NCBI GenBank assembly: GCA_034401795.1
Contig: CM067370.1
Span: forward strand, 66,337,188-66,401,187
Length of the DNA stretch: 64,000 nucleotides
Direction: 5' to 3'
Source of the DNA: Chaetoderma sp. LZ-2023a
Taxonomy: Eukaryota; Mollusca; Caudofoveata; Chaetodermatida; Chaetodermatidae
In this document: one piece after another, positions 1 to 10,239 of the stretch
Layout: every line of letters begins with the position of its first letter
Numbering within the stretch: the stretch's first letter is position 1
Made by a program: the position numbers and the translations under genes
Notes under the pieces: model-generated
What the model saw: only the letters and a program-made list of their open reading frames with translations
Told to the model about the DNA's origin: nothing
Databases searched by the model: none

Positions 1-211
1 GGTCCTGAGTTAACCGTTCCCACTCTTGCATGTGGTCGGCTAGCCGGCCTCCCACCGGTCCACCTAGGGACCGCGGTGGACACAAGGCATGCAAGAGCGG
101 CACTGTCTCCGTCGCCATACACACCGGCGTGGTCCTTACCGCGGTAAGCGCCCTGTCAGGAACGATAACCACGCCCAGATCCTCGCGCGACCCGCCCCGC
201 CCCGCGCGCAC
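1..211 (-). CDS. RT ORF start, copy A (truncated by the window edge)
   Basis: These bases encode the first residues of the RT ORF in a frame different from Gag and overlap the Gag 3' end by about 55 nt. The reverse transcriptase motifs themselves lie outside the window. Confidence 0.6.
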   Translation of the reverse strand, partial: MRAGRGGSREDLGVVIVPDRALTAVRTTPVCMATETVPLLHALCPPRSLGGPVGGRLADHMQEWERLTQD

Positions 212-2219
212 CTCGGTGCACGGGCGGCTGCCTGGCTGACGGCGGCTGAGGAGCCTGCGCCCCCCTCACTGCTGGCCGAATCGCACGCGGCCGAGGCCGG
301 CGCTGCGACGGCGGCTGGCCTCTGACTTGGCCAGCACCACCTCGAGCCTGCAGGGGACGATACGCAGGGGCCGCGGCGCGAACGTTAGCACGACACAGTA
401 CCTCAAACTGTTCGCGCAGCGCCCTCTGGTTATTCACCAGGGTGACCGTCTCCTGGAGGTGGCGACATCCCTCACCTCCAAAAAGACCAGGACCCGTCAT
501 AGGCGTACGGAGTAGCCTATTATACAGGTCCTGAGACGGGCACAGATTGTCCAGGGCAAATGTGCGTCTTGCCCTGACACTCCTGGTCACCGCCCGCGTC
601 ATACAGTCCAGCGCCAGGTTAATACCATCCTGGATGGTTCGCTGGACCGCGAGCGGGCCTGGCTGGCGCGACGCGGATGCCGTTACTACCCCCTGTAACA
701 GCTGGGAGACGTGGGACAGAGCGGCAATCGAAGCCCTCCCACTCTCCTCCGCATCACGCAACGCGGTATTCGCCGAACGCAACGCGTTCGCGCACAAGAC
801 CCCCGCGTCAGAACGGGATCCTGGCCGCGTATCCTCACCCAAAGCCGCGCGGTCATCCACGCTGGGCTTGGGTACCACACCGTACCGCTGGTAGTCCAGG
901 GGCACGATGCGACAACGCCTGGCCACCTCGCGAGGGGCCTTCGCGAGACGTCCACTCGTGTTAATGGACGCCTCCGCCGCCTTGAACATGTCAACGACAT
1001 GCTCCGCCAGCGGCAGAGAAGGCATAGCGTTAGCAGTTGGTTTCCCAGCTAACCACGGCGTGTGAACACGGTGGCTAGCCGACTGCTCCACGGGCAGATC
1101 AGGCCTAACGCTCACCAACCACTGGCAAGCGTCATACCAATCCTCCTCCGTGGCTAACTGCGAGCGCTCTACAAGACGGGGTCCTTCGTCTTCCTCCTGA
1201 GCGCAAGCAGTAGAGCTTGACGGCGGGTACGCTGATACACCTGGCAAGCCAGGGAAAACATGCGGGCCTGACAGCACCGGCATGAGAATATCACTGGTTT
1301 GACCAGGAGCAGGCACCGCGGTAGAGCGCGGGGTATATATAGCCCTACCACGGGCCCGGCCAGCACCAGCTACACTCTCGGCAAGCCGAGGTATGCGGTA
1401 CCGCTGGCCATCAGCAGCGCCCTGGGCCACCACCTGAACCGCGGACCTTACTCCAGGGTGAGTAATACCGTGGAAAAAAGCGCCTGTATTCCCCGCGAGG
1501 GGTGCACAAACGTCTTCATCCATGTCCGCGTCGTCAGACGGCGACCCTAGCAGGTAATCCTCATCACCCTGGTCAGAAAGATTAGACCCCGGGTCAGCAA
1601 AGAGAGCTAACCCGGGCTGACCAGGAACGGTGCCATAGGAGGTACTGGCCACCGCGGCGTGCGGATACCCCTGGACTGATAAGCAGCCAGCGGGTTCCAG
1701 CGACAACCGTCCACGGTCCCCTATCGGCGCGGCAATAAGCCTGCTGCCAGGGCCGTGGAACGCCCCCTCTAATGGGGCCACCTCTGAATCGTCGGACAAC
1801 GGAAGCGGACTAAGGAAAATCGATCCAGAGGCGGGGATTACCTGCTCCGAAGCCGATGATGAGGACAATAAAGGATCTGGTCCAGGAAGCATGCCACGAA
1901 GCAACCCTGGAACCAAATCTTTTATTGTCCTCTTCATCTCTCCCAACATCTCGGTCCGGAAGGTCTCCATATCCACCGCGGACGAGACCTTCCCCTTACC
2001 CTTCTTACTTACAACCTCTCGTTTCCGCTTCTTCTTCTTCTCCTCCACTACCACCTTGTCCGTCGCCTGTAAGCAGCACAAGAATTCGGACATTAACTCG
2101 CCCCCCCAGTGCTTACATATGTCACAATTAATCAATGGACCACAAGGGCTACATCGATAACACAGATGCGGCCAGAACTTCACATGCATAAAACGTCCAC
2201 AGGACGCGCAACCCGGTCC
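156..2219 (-). CDS. Gag-like ORF1, exon 2, copy A
   Basis: The frame is open for about 687 codons from a strong acceptor (TTTCAG) to a TGA. It starts with a Cys/His cluster (GPGCASCGRFM..., ...HLC.RCSPC, CDICKHW). A Lys/Arg-rich stretch, an acidic Ser/Pro-rich middle and a conserved block (ALRSANTALRDAEE, then NLCPSQDLYNRLLRTPM) follow. The tail is very Arg/Gly/Gln rich. This fits a Gag-like nucleic-acid-binding ORF1 at the first position of a DIRS element. No ATG starts this frame near its 5' end, which suggests splicing to the mini-exon at 2983-3033. A clear homology to retroviral Gag is not visible. Confidence 0.75.
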   Translation of the reverse strand, partial: GPGCASCGRFMHVKFWPHLCYRCSPCGPLINCDICKHWGGELMSEFLCCLQATDKVVVEEKKKKRKREVVSKKGKGKVSSAVDMETFRTEMLGEMKRTIKDLVPGLLRGMLPGPDPLLSSSSASEQVIPASGSIFLSPLPLSDDSEVAPLEGAFHGPGSRLIAAPIGDRGRLSLEPAGCLSVQGYPHAAVASTSYGTVPGQPGLALFADPGSNLSDQGDEDYLLGSPSDDADMDEDVCAPLAGNTGAFFHGITHPGVRSAVQVVAQGAADGQRYRIPRLAESVAGAGRARGRAIYTPRSTAVPAPGQTSDILMPVLSGPHVFPGLPGVSAYPPSSSTACAQEEDEGPRLVERSQLATEEDWYDACQWLVSVRPDLPVEQSASHRVHTPWLAGKPTANAMPSLPLAEHVVDMFKAAEASINTSGRLAKAPREVARRCRIVPLDYQRYGVVPKPSVDDRAALGEDTRPGSRSDAGVLCANALRSANTALRDAEESGRASIAALSHVSQLLQGVVTASASRQPGPLAVQRTIQDGINLALDCMTRAVTRSVRARRTFALDNLCPSQDLYNRLLRTPMTGPGLFGGEGCRHLQETVTLVNNQRALREQFEVLCRANVRAAAPAYRPLQARGGAGQVRGQPPSQRRPRPRAIRPAVRGAQAPQPPSARQPPVHRGARGAGRVARGSGRGYRS

Positions 2220-2982
2220 CTGAAACAGGGCAAAGGACAAGGAGTATGAGCAACTAGTTAAGCTTAGAAACTCAATCCAACTCAAGGAGAAGGAAAAACG
2301 ATCATAAAGATCAATATACATCAAAAACCAGCCTAGCGCTTGAATTGCTAATAAATACATAGCCAGCTGATTATGACGTCATTAATCCCGTGACAGGAAA
2401 AATTCGATCCCAACAAAACATCCAAGTGCAAAGACGAATTGTATGCTGAATGGATAAGTTGACTACACAACCATCAGATACATATAGATAACTCTTTACT
2501 GGCAAAAATGTTAATTATCTCCCTTTGATTGTTTACAATAATTAACATCACCACATTATCAATAACTAGATACCTGACACTTTGTATAGACAAACCATCC
2601 AACGTAACGAACCGGAAACTCCACCATCAGCACGCCTCTTAACTCTCTCCACCTCATGGGGAAGGAATTGGAACAAGAGGGCAAAGTGAGAAGACCTTTA
2701 TACCAGGCCTCCAACTCACTGGGCATAATTTTTCATTTGGTTAGATAACCTAACAGTGTTAGTAGGAAATGGAACCATGGTGGAGAGAATACTAATTCTC
2801 TGGCACTGTGACGTCACAACCTAGCGTCATACAGACCTGTGGACAGAAACAGAAAGAGAAATTAGTCCTAGGTAGCACCGAGTTGACCTAAACCAACTAA
2901 CTAAGGCGCTTATCACGGTAAACGCGAGTCCCGGAAACACAATACACCGGGAAGAAAACTCGCTAATTTTACTAGAAGTCAC

Positions 2983-3033
2983 CTGATTTAAAGGTCCAAC
3001 GTCCTCCGGTGGCGAAGTGTATCCTCCCGCCAT
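2983..3033 (-). CDS. Gag mini-exon 1, copy A
   Basis: ATG plus 16 codons (MAGGYTSPPEDVGPLNQ) end exactly at CAG|GTGACT, a donor-like site. Joining to the acceptor at 2219/2220 keeps phase 0. The same 17-codon unit with the same junction is found in copies B, C, D and F, and a 13-codon version in E. Confidence 0.65.
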
Positions 3034-3124
3034 CCAAATCAGGTCTTATCACTTCCAAAATAACACCAATAAAAACGTTAATGAGCAAGAAAAGCTTATG
3101 ACTGAAAAACATGTGTGTTCTCTT

Positions 3125-3318
3125 TGCCAATAATCTAGCAAAGAGGTAGTGCTAGTCTGCGCATGCGCGGTGGTGGGGCTGGCATCCGCCAGACTACGCT
3201 CTGACTCCCTGCCCAGTAGGGGCACCTAACTGTTTTAAATCTGAGTGTTTATTGAGTGAAAGCCAATATTTAGCAATATCAAAAGTATTAGGGAGGTAAG
3301 TATACTCTTGAAGTGAAA
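3125..3318 (-). repeat. 5' inverted terminal repeat of copy A
   Basis: It is the reverse complement of the 3' terminal repeats of the family (for example 56117-56332) over about 175 bp. The last 18 bp are specific to this end and are matched only in the ICRs. Confidence 0.85.
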
Positions 3319-3626
3319 GGAATAAGTTTGGATATGATAGGGTTAATATGGCCAATCTATGAATAGGCATCCTTTTTAGATGTATAAACAAAGCCTACAC
3401 TTTGTATTATATTTGTTTCAGCACCAAATAAAATATTTTTTTTCTCCTTTTTGCGTTTTACTTTGTCATTGCGAAGAGGAAGATGCGCATAAGTGTCCTT
3501 ACCTCCGTCACTGTGCGCAGGAATCTCCAAGGGAAATCCCAAGGGTCCAATCTGATTGGTTAAAACATCAAGTATCTTCCATTGGTTTTAACCAGGTCAT
3601 AATCGGGTGCAGTGTTTAGTGGAGCA
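3319..3626. other. Host intron spacer between elements A and H
   Basis: AT-rich single-copy-looking DNA; no exon, RNA gene or further repeat was recognised. Confidence 0.5.
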
Positions 3627-3823
3627 TCAAAAAAGCATCCGCTTTTGTTTCTACGAGAATTCTTAATACTTACCAGATGTACTATTATGATAATGTCTAT
3701 TATCTAGTCTAGCTCAAAATAAACAATTAAAACTCCGCACTCTCCTGGTCCTGCCCATACTGTATCCGGGAATACCATAGCCGCAGGTACCGAGTCAATT
3801 CCCAATCACAGTCAGATTCGTCT
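3627..3823 (-). repeat. 3' inverted terminal repeat of H
   Basis: From 3670 on it is nearly the exact reverse complement of 10240-10400. The outermost 40 bp (AAAAGC-ATCC-GCTTTT mini-palindrome, then TTTCTACGAGA) are absent from the other end and reappear inverted in the ICR. Confidence 0.9.
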
Positions 3824-3892
3824 TATGTTTGCCTTGGCAAAACTGCGAAAGCAGCTCAGCCTCACCTCAGCGGGGCGGCTGAGGTAGGGCCA

Positions 3893-3995
3893 TAGTACAT
3901 CTGGTAAGTATTAAGAATTCTCGTAGAAACAAAAGCGGATGCTTTTTTGATTCTACTTCGAATAATACTTACCAGATGTACTATTATGATAAACT
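3893..3995 (-). repeat. Internal complementary region (ICR) of H
   Basis: The first part (to about 3950) is the reverse complement of the left element end, and the second part (TTCTACTTCGAATAATACTT) of the right end. The two are fused head to tail as in the circular intermediate. This is the diagnostic feature of DIRS replication. Confidence 0.88.
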
Positions 3996-4149
3996 CTGGA
4001 TTTCAACAGCCAAGAAATACAGGTGGGAGGAGGTGAGGCTCGAACCAGCACTCATCTACCATCCGACAGAGAAGGTTGTGAAGAGACTAGAACCCTGGCA
4101 TACGCTTGGGTTCTGCCATCTGACTCATAGTGCTAAACTTCCATGGTCT

Positions 4150-4200
4150 AGACCGCGCTCCCCCCCCCTCTTTTGTCTGCACAAAATTCAGAGGGCTGTC
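4150..4200 (-). other. C-tract and hairpin in the 3' region of H
   Basis: GCGCTC, a run of C, then CCTC...TTTTGTCTGCACAAAA...GAGGG, which can fold into a stem. The same arrangement occurs at the same place in element I and, with other stem bases, in family 1. Confidence 0.5.
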
Positions 4201-4597
4201 ACTGGGGATGCAACACCCACCAGACCCCTGTCAGCCCCAAGTCTCAGCTAGGGCAGTCCAGTAGAGTGCAAAGAAGCTACTACGACTTCTAACTTTGAAA
4301 AAATGTCAGTATATCGACTAGATTTTCAAATTGGAATGAGTCTAATGTCTGGTTGATAGGATAAGAATACTCTTGTACCAGACTATTTACCTAAGCAGTC
4401 TGGTATTTCGACTGTAAGTAAACATATTTATAGTCACTTAATTAATGTAAACACTCACCATTTTGAGTGCTTGATCTCTTCTTGATCATCACAGGAGCTC
4501 GGCCCAATCCACGGTCGTACTCAGTCATGTGCATAGCATTTGTTCAGTGTAGGCGGAAGACCTTAGTGATGTGTGCGAAGTAGTGGTCGGAAGTGGC

Positions 4598-5645
4598 TTA
4601 GTTTAGATTCGACAGATTGGCGACGGCTACCTGATTAAGTGCGCTGGAGATGTCGCGAAGGTAGAAATCAGTGAATGACGACTCGGCATGCCATTGTGCT
4701 ACAGACATCACCTCCTCTAATGAGACACCCTTATAAAGGGCCGACGATGCTGCTAGTGCTCGGACCTCATGGGCATTCGCACGATCAATCTGCTTTCCTG
4801 TAGCGATTTGGTTCGACATCTTAATAGCGTCAACCATCCAACGAGAAATAGTATCTTTCGAGGCATGTAAATGGGGAGCTTTTAGACATAACCACAGAGA
4901 TTTCGGGTCGTCTCTCCACTCATTAGTACGTTTCTTATACATTTTAAGACATCTGACAGGACACCAAACAGAAGAGTTTGGGTCATGTCTAGTTAAACTT
5001 GGCAAATTGATCGGCTGTCCTGGATATTTAAGTGACTGATTCTTTGCCAGGAAACAAAGATGTGGAAGTAGTCTTAAAGCTTCACCCGTGACGACAAAAC
5101 GGTCTTGTTCAGCAGAAAGCGCATGTATTTCGCTTCTCCTTCTCGCCGACGCTGCTGCAACCAAGAAAACTGATTTAATAATTAACAGTTTAATATCAAT
5201 AGATCTAATCGGTTCAAAAGGAGCGTGTCCTAAAACCTGTAGAACAAGATATAGATTCCAAGATGGGATAGGAATTGGCTGTCTAGGTCGCAGATTGCTC
5301 ATTCCTTTGATAACTTCATTCAAGGTGTCATTCTCCACTCCTCCAATAGTGAGACTGGGAATGACTGAAGCTAATGCAGACTTATATGCTGCTAGGGTAG
5401 AAGGTACAAGTTTGTCAACTTCGTATAAATGACAGATAAAATCTGCTACGTGTTGAACAGATGCAGAAAAGGATCAATATCTCCTCTCTCACACCACTGT
5501 GCAAATTTGTTGATTCTATAATTATATGTCTTTGTGGTTGAAACTCTTCTGGCTGAAGCAACAAACTTCGCTGCTTGCTCAGAAAAGCCACCCTCAATTG
5601 CACGCTGCTTGATAACATCCATGCAGTCAATCTGAACATTTCTGG
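4598..5645 (-). pseudogene. Tyrosine recombinase of H, frameshifted
   Basis: The N-terminal SAM-like part (GFSEQAAKFVASARR, YNYRINKFAQWCERGD) is followed by the catalytic part: SARRRSEIHALS with the first Arg, NAHEVRALAASSALY with H..R, AQWHAESSFTDFYLRD with His and the nucleophilic Tyr. All five catalytic positions are present. One base is missing near 5472 compared with element I (CCTTTT against CCCTTTT), which throws the frame into a stop (DPFLHLFNT). The second half is open at 4598-5338. This enzyme would integrate the circular DNA. Without the single-base loss the frame would be continuous, so inactivation looks recent, or it is a sequencing error. Confidence 0.85.
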
Positions 5646-7814
5646 TCTGTCGTGAAGGTACAGACCCTTGTTCTGAGAGATTAGATCTCTTGCGTCTGGC
5701 AGAGAGATTGGATTGCAGACCAGAAGGTCCAGCAGATCCGTAAACCATGATCGGCCTGGCCAATACGGGGCGATCAGTAGTACTTGGCACATCCCCTCTC
5801 TTATCTTTGCCAGAACTTTCGGGATGAGAATTGTTGGAGGGTACGCATATGCGTACATTCCCTCCCAACTTATCGCCAGTGCGTCTACTGCTAAGGCTAG
5901 CGGGTCCGGGACCGGTGACACGTAAGTGACCATCTTTGCGTTTTGATTCATTGCAAACAGGTCGACATTTGGCTTGCCCCATTGTTTGAATAGAACCTCC
6001 GCTACCGATTGGTTGAGCTGCCATTCCGTCGGACGACAAACCGTCCTTCGACTGAGAGCATCCACTAGGATGTTCAATCTTCCTGGAATGTGTGCTGCCC
6101 GAAGAATAATATTCCTCTCTTGGCACCACAGCAGAAGGTTCCAAACCATCATACACAACTCTGGTGATCTCGTCCCGCCCCGGCGGTTCAAATAAGACAC
6201 AACTGTTGAGTTGTCTGTCCTTATTAGGACAACTTTGTCTTGAATTAGACTCTCGAACTTTCGAAGTGCAAATACCACTGCTAACAGTTCGAGCACATTG
6301 ATATGTTTCTGCGCATTGGTCCGATCCCATTCCCCTGACACTGACTGATTGTCCAATACCGCTCCCCAACCCGTCAACGATGCATCCGTGAAGATGGACA
6401 TCTGAGGTTGAGGAGGTTGTAGAGGAACACCTCGCAGGAGATTCTGTTCGGATAACCACCACTGAAGGTGGAATATCATCAATGGTTCTTTGACTGGTAT
6501 CCTCAGAGATAACGGATCCGTTTTCTGAGACCAGAATGACATTAGATACATCTGAATTGGCCTGCGCCTGAGTGCCGCATATGGAACCACCTTCTCTAAC
6601 GATACTAGTAACCCCAGTATCCTGAGAAACTGGCGCGCCGTCAGATAGGCTCCTAGAGAAACCGACTCCAAAACTGCAATCAGGCTTTTGACTTTGCTCT
6701 CCGCCGGAGAAGCTATGCCGTCCCTGAGATTGAAAAAGATTCCCAGATAAACAAACTCCTGGGATGGAGTCAGTTCTGATTTCTCTAGATTCACAATCCA
6801 CCCTAGATCCTTTAATAAGGCTAGGACTACCTGCAGATTGCTGCGCAGAGTGACTGGATTCCCCGCCTTTAGCAGCCAGTCGTCTATGTAAGTATGAACA
6901 GCTATGTTTCTCCTGCGAAGTAAAGAAGTCATGGCGAGAACCACCTTGGTGAAGACCCTCGGAGCTGTCATCAGGCCGAACGGGAGAGCATTGAATTCCC
7001 AAATATTGTCTTGGAATGCAAAACGAAGGTACTTCTGAAAAGGAATTGACATTGGAATATGAAAATATGCATCCTTCAGATCTATCGACACTCCCCACAT
7101 GCCTTTCCTCAGCCCTGTCATTACCGCTGCTACCGTCTCCATCCGAAATTTGGGAGAAAGAATAAATTTGTTCAACGGTTTGAGATTGAGAATTGGTCTC
7201 CATCCTCCGGTACGCTTCGGAACGAGGAACATGATCGAATAGAAGCCCAGTGAAGACTGATCTTTGACTAGATGAATCGCCTTCTTCTGACGAAGAGATT
7301 CTATTTCTGACCGAATGGCGTCTAGACGATCTGATTCCCTTGGAACAGGAGTCCATATTGGAGTCGAGGTTAACGGAACTAACGATTGATGGATGAGCCA
7401 GTCCGGATCGTAGCCGTTTCTTATCCACTGACAAACTAAACAGTCGCGCACGACCTGTTCCCATTGGCTTAGGAATAACTGAAGTCTGCCTCCGACGGAA
7501 GGAATCTGCACACAGCTGTCGGTCAAGATTGGCCGATAAGACGCTAAATCGCTTGGGTGAAGATTCTCGACTCCATTCGCCTCCAAAGCCACCGGTACTG
7601 GTTCCGCCGGAAACCCGTCAGGAATGAGCCCCACGGCCGCCCCTCGGTTTCTTGTAGTACGACGGTCCGGAACCGCCGCCACGGCTATCCTTACGGTAGC
7701 CGCCGCGGCCCGAACTGCCACCCTTCCTGTCTTCCTCATACGGCCTCTTATTAGAGGACTTGTATGAGGATGAACGGCCAGGTCCTTGTGATCCGGATGG
7801 CCTATGGGCATCAC
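5415..7814 (-). CDS. Reverse transcriptase - RNase H - methyltransferase-like ORF of H
   Basis: About 799 codons are open. The RT part carries PILNLKPLNKFI, SIDLKDAYFHIP (first catalytic Asp), LPFGLMTAPRVFT and TYIDDWLLKA (catalytic DD) at about residue 310. The RNase H part has IFTDASLTGWGA at about 475, INVLELLAV, IRTDNSTVVSYLN and LVDALSRR. The C-terminal block (NVDLFAMNQN, DALAISWEGMYAYAYPP, VLLIAPYWPGRSW) is the Dam-methyltransferase-like domain typical of DIRS elements. An ATG is the second codon of the open frame. The Gag frame overlaps its start by about 200 nt, so expression by frameshifting or internal initiation is likely. It copies element RNA into DNA in the host cell. Confidence 0.92.
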   Translation of the reverse strand: MMPIGHPDHKDLAVHPHTSPLIRGRMRKTGRVAVRAAAATVRIAVAAVPDRRTTRNRGAAVGLIPDGFPAEPVPVALEANGVENLHPSDLASYRPILTDSCVQIPSVGGRLQLFLSQWEQVVRDCLVCQWIRNGYDPDWLIHQSLVPLTSTPIWTPVPRESDRLDAIRSEIESLRQKKAIHLVKDQSSLGFYSIMFLVPKRTGGWRPILNLKPLNKFILSPKFRMETVAAVMTGLRKGMWGVSIDLKDAYFHIPMSIPFQKYLRFAFQDNIWEFNALPFGLMTAPRVFTKVVLAMTSLLRRRNIAVHTYIDDWLLKAGNPVTLRSNLQVVLALLKDLGWIVNLEKSELTPSQEFVYLGIFFNLRDGIASPAESKVKSLIAVLESVSLGAYLTARQFLRILGLLVSLEKVVPYAALRRRPIQMYLMSFWSQKTDPLSLRIPVKEPLMIFHLQWWLSEQNLLRGVPLQPPQPQMSIFTDASLTGWGAVLDNQSVSGEWDRTNAQKHINVLELLAVVFALRKFESLIQDKVVLIRTDNSTVVSYLNRRGGTRSPELCMMVWNLLLWCQERNIILRAAHIPGRLNILVDALSRRTVCRPTEWQLNQSVAEVLFKQWGKPNVDLFAMNQNAKMVTYVSPVPDPLALAVDALAISWEGMYAYAYPPTILIPKVLAKIREGMCQVLLIAPYWPGRSWFTDLLDLLVCNPISLPDARDLISQNKGLYLHDRPEMFRLTAWMLSSSVQLRVAFLSKQRSLLLQPEEFQPQRHIIIESTNLHSGVREEILILFCICSTRSRFYLSFIRS
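5446..7464 (-). other. Recombinase frame open through the RT gene of H
   Basis: The frame that enters the recombinase stays open for 672 codons antecedent to it, entirely inside the RT ORF, and encodes a Ser/Gly-rich sequence. It aligns with the corresponding overlapping frame of family 1 (shared GLLF, QSQ..EQ, SFCIP/EICIPGQ, RADSIPEVCL-like blocks). Part of that similarity is forced by RT conservation in the other frame. Confidence 0.5.
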
Positions 7815-8700
7815 GGCCAGAAGGACGGAAGGGCGATCTAGGACGCTGTCGTTGCTGCTCCTGGCGATGTTGCCTGTAGGACTGCTGCGGCTGTGTCCCC
7901 TTAGTCGACTTCCACGACTTGCCGACTACCTCCTGCTCTGCAACCATTGAAGCGACCTTGGAGAGAGCGTGTCGTGCCGAGCCGCCGAACAAGCCTGGAC
8001 CTATGAAAGGCGCAGAAGACAATGCAGCCCTCATCTCTGGTCCTGGTTCTACACAATCGAGAACCATTCTCCGCCGCTCTGCCAATGTCCTAGTGATCAC
8101 CCTGGCCAGGCAATCCTGAGACAGGCGCATGGTGTCCCGAACAACGCCGGGAGCAGCCTCTGGCACCTGTCCACCATCCGCCGTGCAGTCCAGCATACCC
8201 TGCAGGACGGTACACCCGTGCGACAGCGCAGCCATGGCTGCCCTCGCCGCATCCTCAATGAGCGTGAGCTCATTGAACGGGTCTTTGTTGGTCTGGGAAA
8301 CCAAAGGACGCGCCCGCCCCTTAGCCTTCCCAGCCAACGGCCTATTCAGAGCCTCTCGTTCCGCAACGGAAAGCCATGGAACACGGGCGTACTGATGGTA
8401 GGCCAGCTCCGGAAAACGGACCCTACTCCTTATCCCCTTCGGGGCCTTTGGCAATGCATAGTCTGGCTGAACCAGACGGTATGCCGCAACTTCCAGCATG
8501 TCGGAAGTCTGCGTGTCCAACGGGAGTGTTGGCATGGCAGAAGAGCCACTTGACAGAGCGCTAGCCGCTCGCTCTGACATCCGCTCCATCGCCGGATCGC
8601 GCTGAGATCCCAGATCAGATGCCAACCCGAGACGATTGGTCATCCATCCGAGGACCTGCACCCATTCAGCTTCGGTGCAGAAAACGGACTCGTCCATCAA
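7618..8700 (-). CDS. Gag-like ORF1 of H, C-terminal part (separated by a frameshift)
   Basis: It opens MMDESVFCTEAEWVQVLGWM and continues through FPELAYHQYARVPWLSVAER, a block DPFNELTLIEDAARAAMAAL and FIGPGLFGGSARHALSKV to an Arg/Gly/Ser/Gln-rich basic tail. It corresponds to the C-terminal two thirds of ORF1 of family 1. In element I the homologous region is continuous with the N-terminal part. Here about 10 bases are missing around 8715-8730, and the two parts overlap by four bases at ATGA-like sequence. Confidence 0.75.
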   Translation of the reverse strand: MMDESVFCTEAEWVQVLGWMTNRLGLASDLGSQRDPAMERMSERAASALSSGSSAMPTLPLDTQTSDMLEVAAYRLVQPDYALPKAPKGIRSRVRFPELAYHQYARVPWLSVAEREALNRPLAGKAKGRARPLVSQTNKDPFNELTLIEDAARAAMAALSHGCTVLQGMLDCTADGGQVPEAAPGVVRDTMRLSQDCLARVITRTLAERRRMVLDCVEPGPEMRAALSSAPFIGPGLFGGSARHALSKVASMVAEQEVVGKSWKSTKGTQPQQSYRQHRQEQQRQRPRSPFRPSGRDAHRPSGSQGPGRSSSYKSSNKRPYEEDRKGGSSGRGGYRKDSRGGGSGPSYYKKPRGGRGAHS

Positions 8701-9584
8701 CGAACTGCCATTTTCATCCTCTTATATGAGAGGGCCACCGACGATCCATGCTGAGCGCTATGGGACACCTCTCTGCCAAGAGAGAGCGCATCCATAGCAC
8801 GACTACCAGCGGCACCGGTGTCTAACGAATCGCCAGACCCGGATTCTTCGCAGTCCATCGGCTCCAGCACGGGAGTCGGGACCACGACCGCTTTGCTTAT
8901 GGCAGGTGACGGCATTCCGATAGGAGCCGCACCTAACGCCGCCGGGATACCAGCAGGAACCGCAAAACATGGCTCTGCCGACCCCTCCGGTTGCACAAAT
9001 AGCGGATGGAAAATGCCCGACGGAACGTCGACATCACCGTCCGCCTGGCAAACCCGTACTAATCCCGAGAGCGACCCCTGGGACGTACCGGGCATTGCCG
9101 TCTTAGAAATATCCGGCATGCCGGAATCTTCTATCAGCAACAAATCTTCCTCCTCTATCGTCGGCTCTTGAGCCAAGGACAGAGAAGGGGCAGGTGCATG
9201 ACCCTCAGCAGAACTAGCCGGACCACCTAATGGTTGTCCTGCACCAGCTTGCGTCACTGGGACCGTGGACTGCAATGATTCAAACATTGCCTTGAACTGG
9301 GCTGCCCATACGCCCAGGGCTGAATCCATCCTGTCATTCAGCCGACCTTCCAGTCCCATCAACGACGCCTGCTGCAACTTCGCTGCCTTATCCTTCGCGA
9401 TCCTCTCCAGTCTCGCACGCCGATCCCTGTCGAACTCTGCCACCATTGCCGACGACCACTTCACACACACATCACAAGGGCTCCCGACCTTACACTGGGC
9501 GCACGCCACGCAGTGATGTCCCAAATACTTCCGTTTCATGAACCGGTTGCACTTTTGGCACAACGTATCCGGATTCTTAGGTTT
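8697..9584 (-). CDS. Gag-like ORF1 of H, N-terminal part with Cys/His cluster
   Basis: The frame begins after a strong acceptor (CTCTGTGTTCGCAG) and has no ATG at its start. It opens KPKNPDTLCQKCNRFMKRKY, then LGHHCVACAQCKVGSPCDVC and VKW, a Cys/His-rich module shared with family 1. A charged helical stretch (AEFDRDRRARLERIAKDKAA) and an acidic Pro/Ser-rich region follow. It stops at 8697 because of the indel that separates it from the C-terminal part. The first coding exon was not identified; an ATG-bearing open stretch lies around 9920-9940. Confidence 0.7.
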   Translation of the reverse strand, partial: KPKNPDTLCQKCNRFMKRKYLGHHCVACAQCKVGSPCDVCVKWSSAMVAEFDRDRRARLERIAKDKAAKLQQASLMGLEGRLNDRMDSALGVWAAQFKAMFESLQSTVPVTQAGAGQPLGGPASSAEGHAPAPSLSLAQEPTIEEEDLLLIEDSGMPDISKTAMPGTSQGSLSGLVRVCQADGDVDVPSGIFHPLFVQPEGSAEPCFAVPAGIPAALGAAPIGMPSPAISKAVVVPTPVLEPMDCEESGSGDSLDTGAAGSRAMDALSLGREVSHSAQHGSSVALSYKRMKMAVR

Positions 9585-10239
9585 CTGCGAACACAGAGAA
9601 AAATTAAAACGCTGCACATGACAAATGATGACGAGCAATACGCACAATCGACTTGATAGTTAAGATTTCTTAAACACATTAACTTTCTCTTAAATTAATG
9701 ATTATCAAGTTCTTAGGCAGGAGATATTTGAAACTTTTTTGAGTGAAAATTTTTTTAAAACACACAACTCAGCCTTTAACTAACGTTAAATAACCAAGGC
9801 TACATCGCCGATCGCTACAAACACCTTCGACAATGAAGCGAAAGCTAATATCGGCGATAAACAGAGTGCATAGACACACCAAGCCAAGAACGACATAATA
9901 CATGGGCGCCGCCATCTTGGCTAAGGGCGCATCCATATTTAGAGGAACCGAGTCGCAAGAGAAAATTAACCGAGTACCCGAATTAAACTAAAAGTTAATG
10001 GGTACAGAAGCGACTCCAACAATGGCTAACATTTTAAAACATTGTGCCAATTTAAGGAAATTTCAAACAGTCATTATGGCACGAATGTATAAATTCTAGA
10101 TTGATACAACCTGCCCCTGTGATGATTTTCCCAATTCCTCCATGAGTTCACCGATAACCATGTAAAATATGCTCGCTAAACTCCTTAATTGCTCAATTAA
10201 CTAGCTCTAGAAAAACGCGACTTTTCAAAAGCGCAAAAT

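Larger units (their letters stand above)
1..3318 (-). mobile_element. DIRS family 1, copy A (5' half; the rest lies beyond the window edge)
   Basis: This is the 5' part of a family-1 DIRS retrotransposon: 5' terminal repeat, leader with Gag mini-exon, nearly the whole Gag-like ORF1 and the first bases of the RT frame. It matches copies B (from about 34358) and C (from about 59849) at roughly 99 percent by eye. Small differences include one extra Ser codon in ORF1 and a different sequence at 2990-3060. The right end is ...GAAGTGAAA at 3318, followed by unique intron DNA. Confidence 0.9.

Noticed and set aside
30-1052. Plus-strand open frames opposite ORF1 in copies A, B, C and F
   Set aside because: They are shadows of the GC-rich Gag frame: short, different in each copy, no domain, and DIRS genes are all on the minus strand here.
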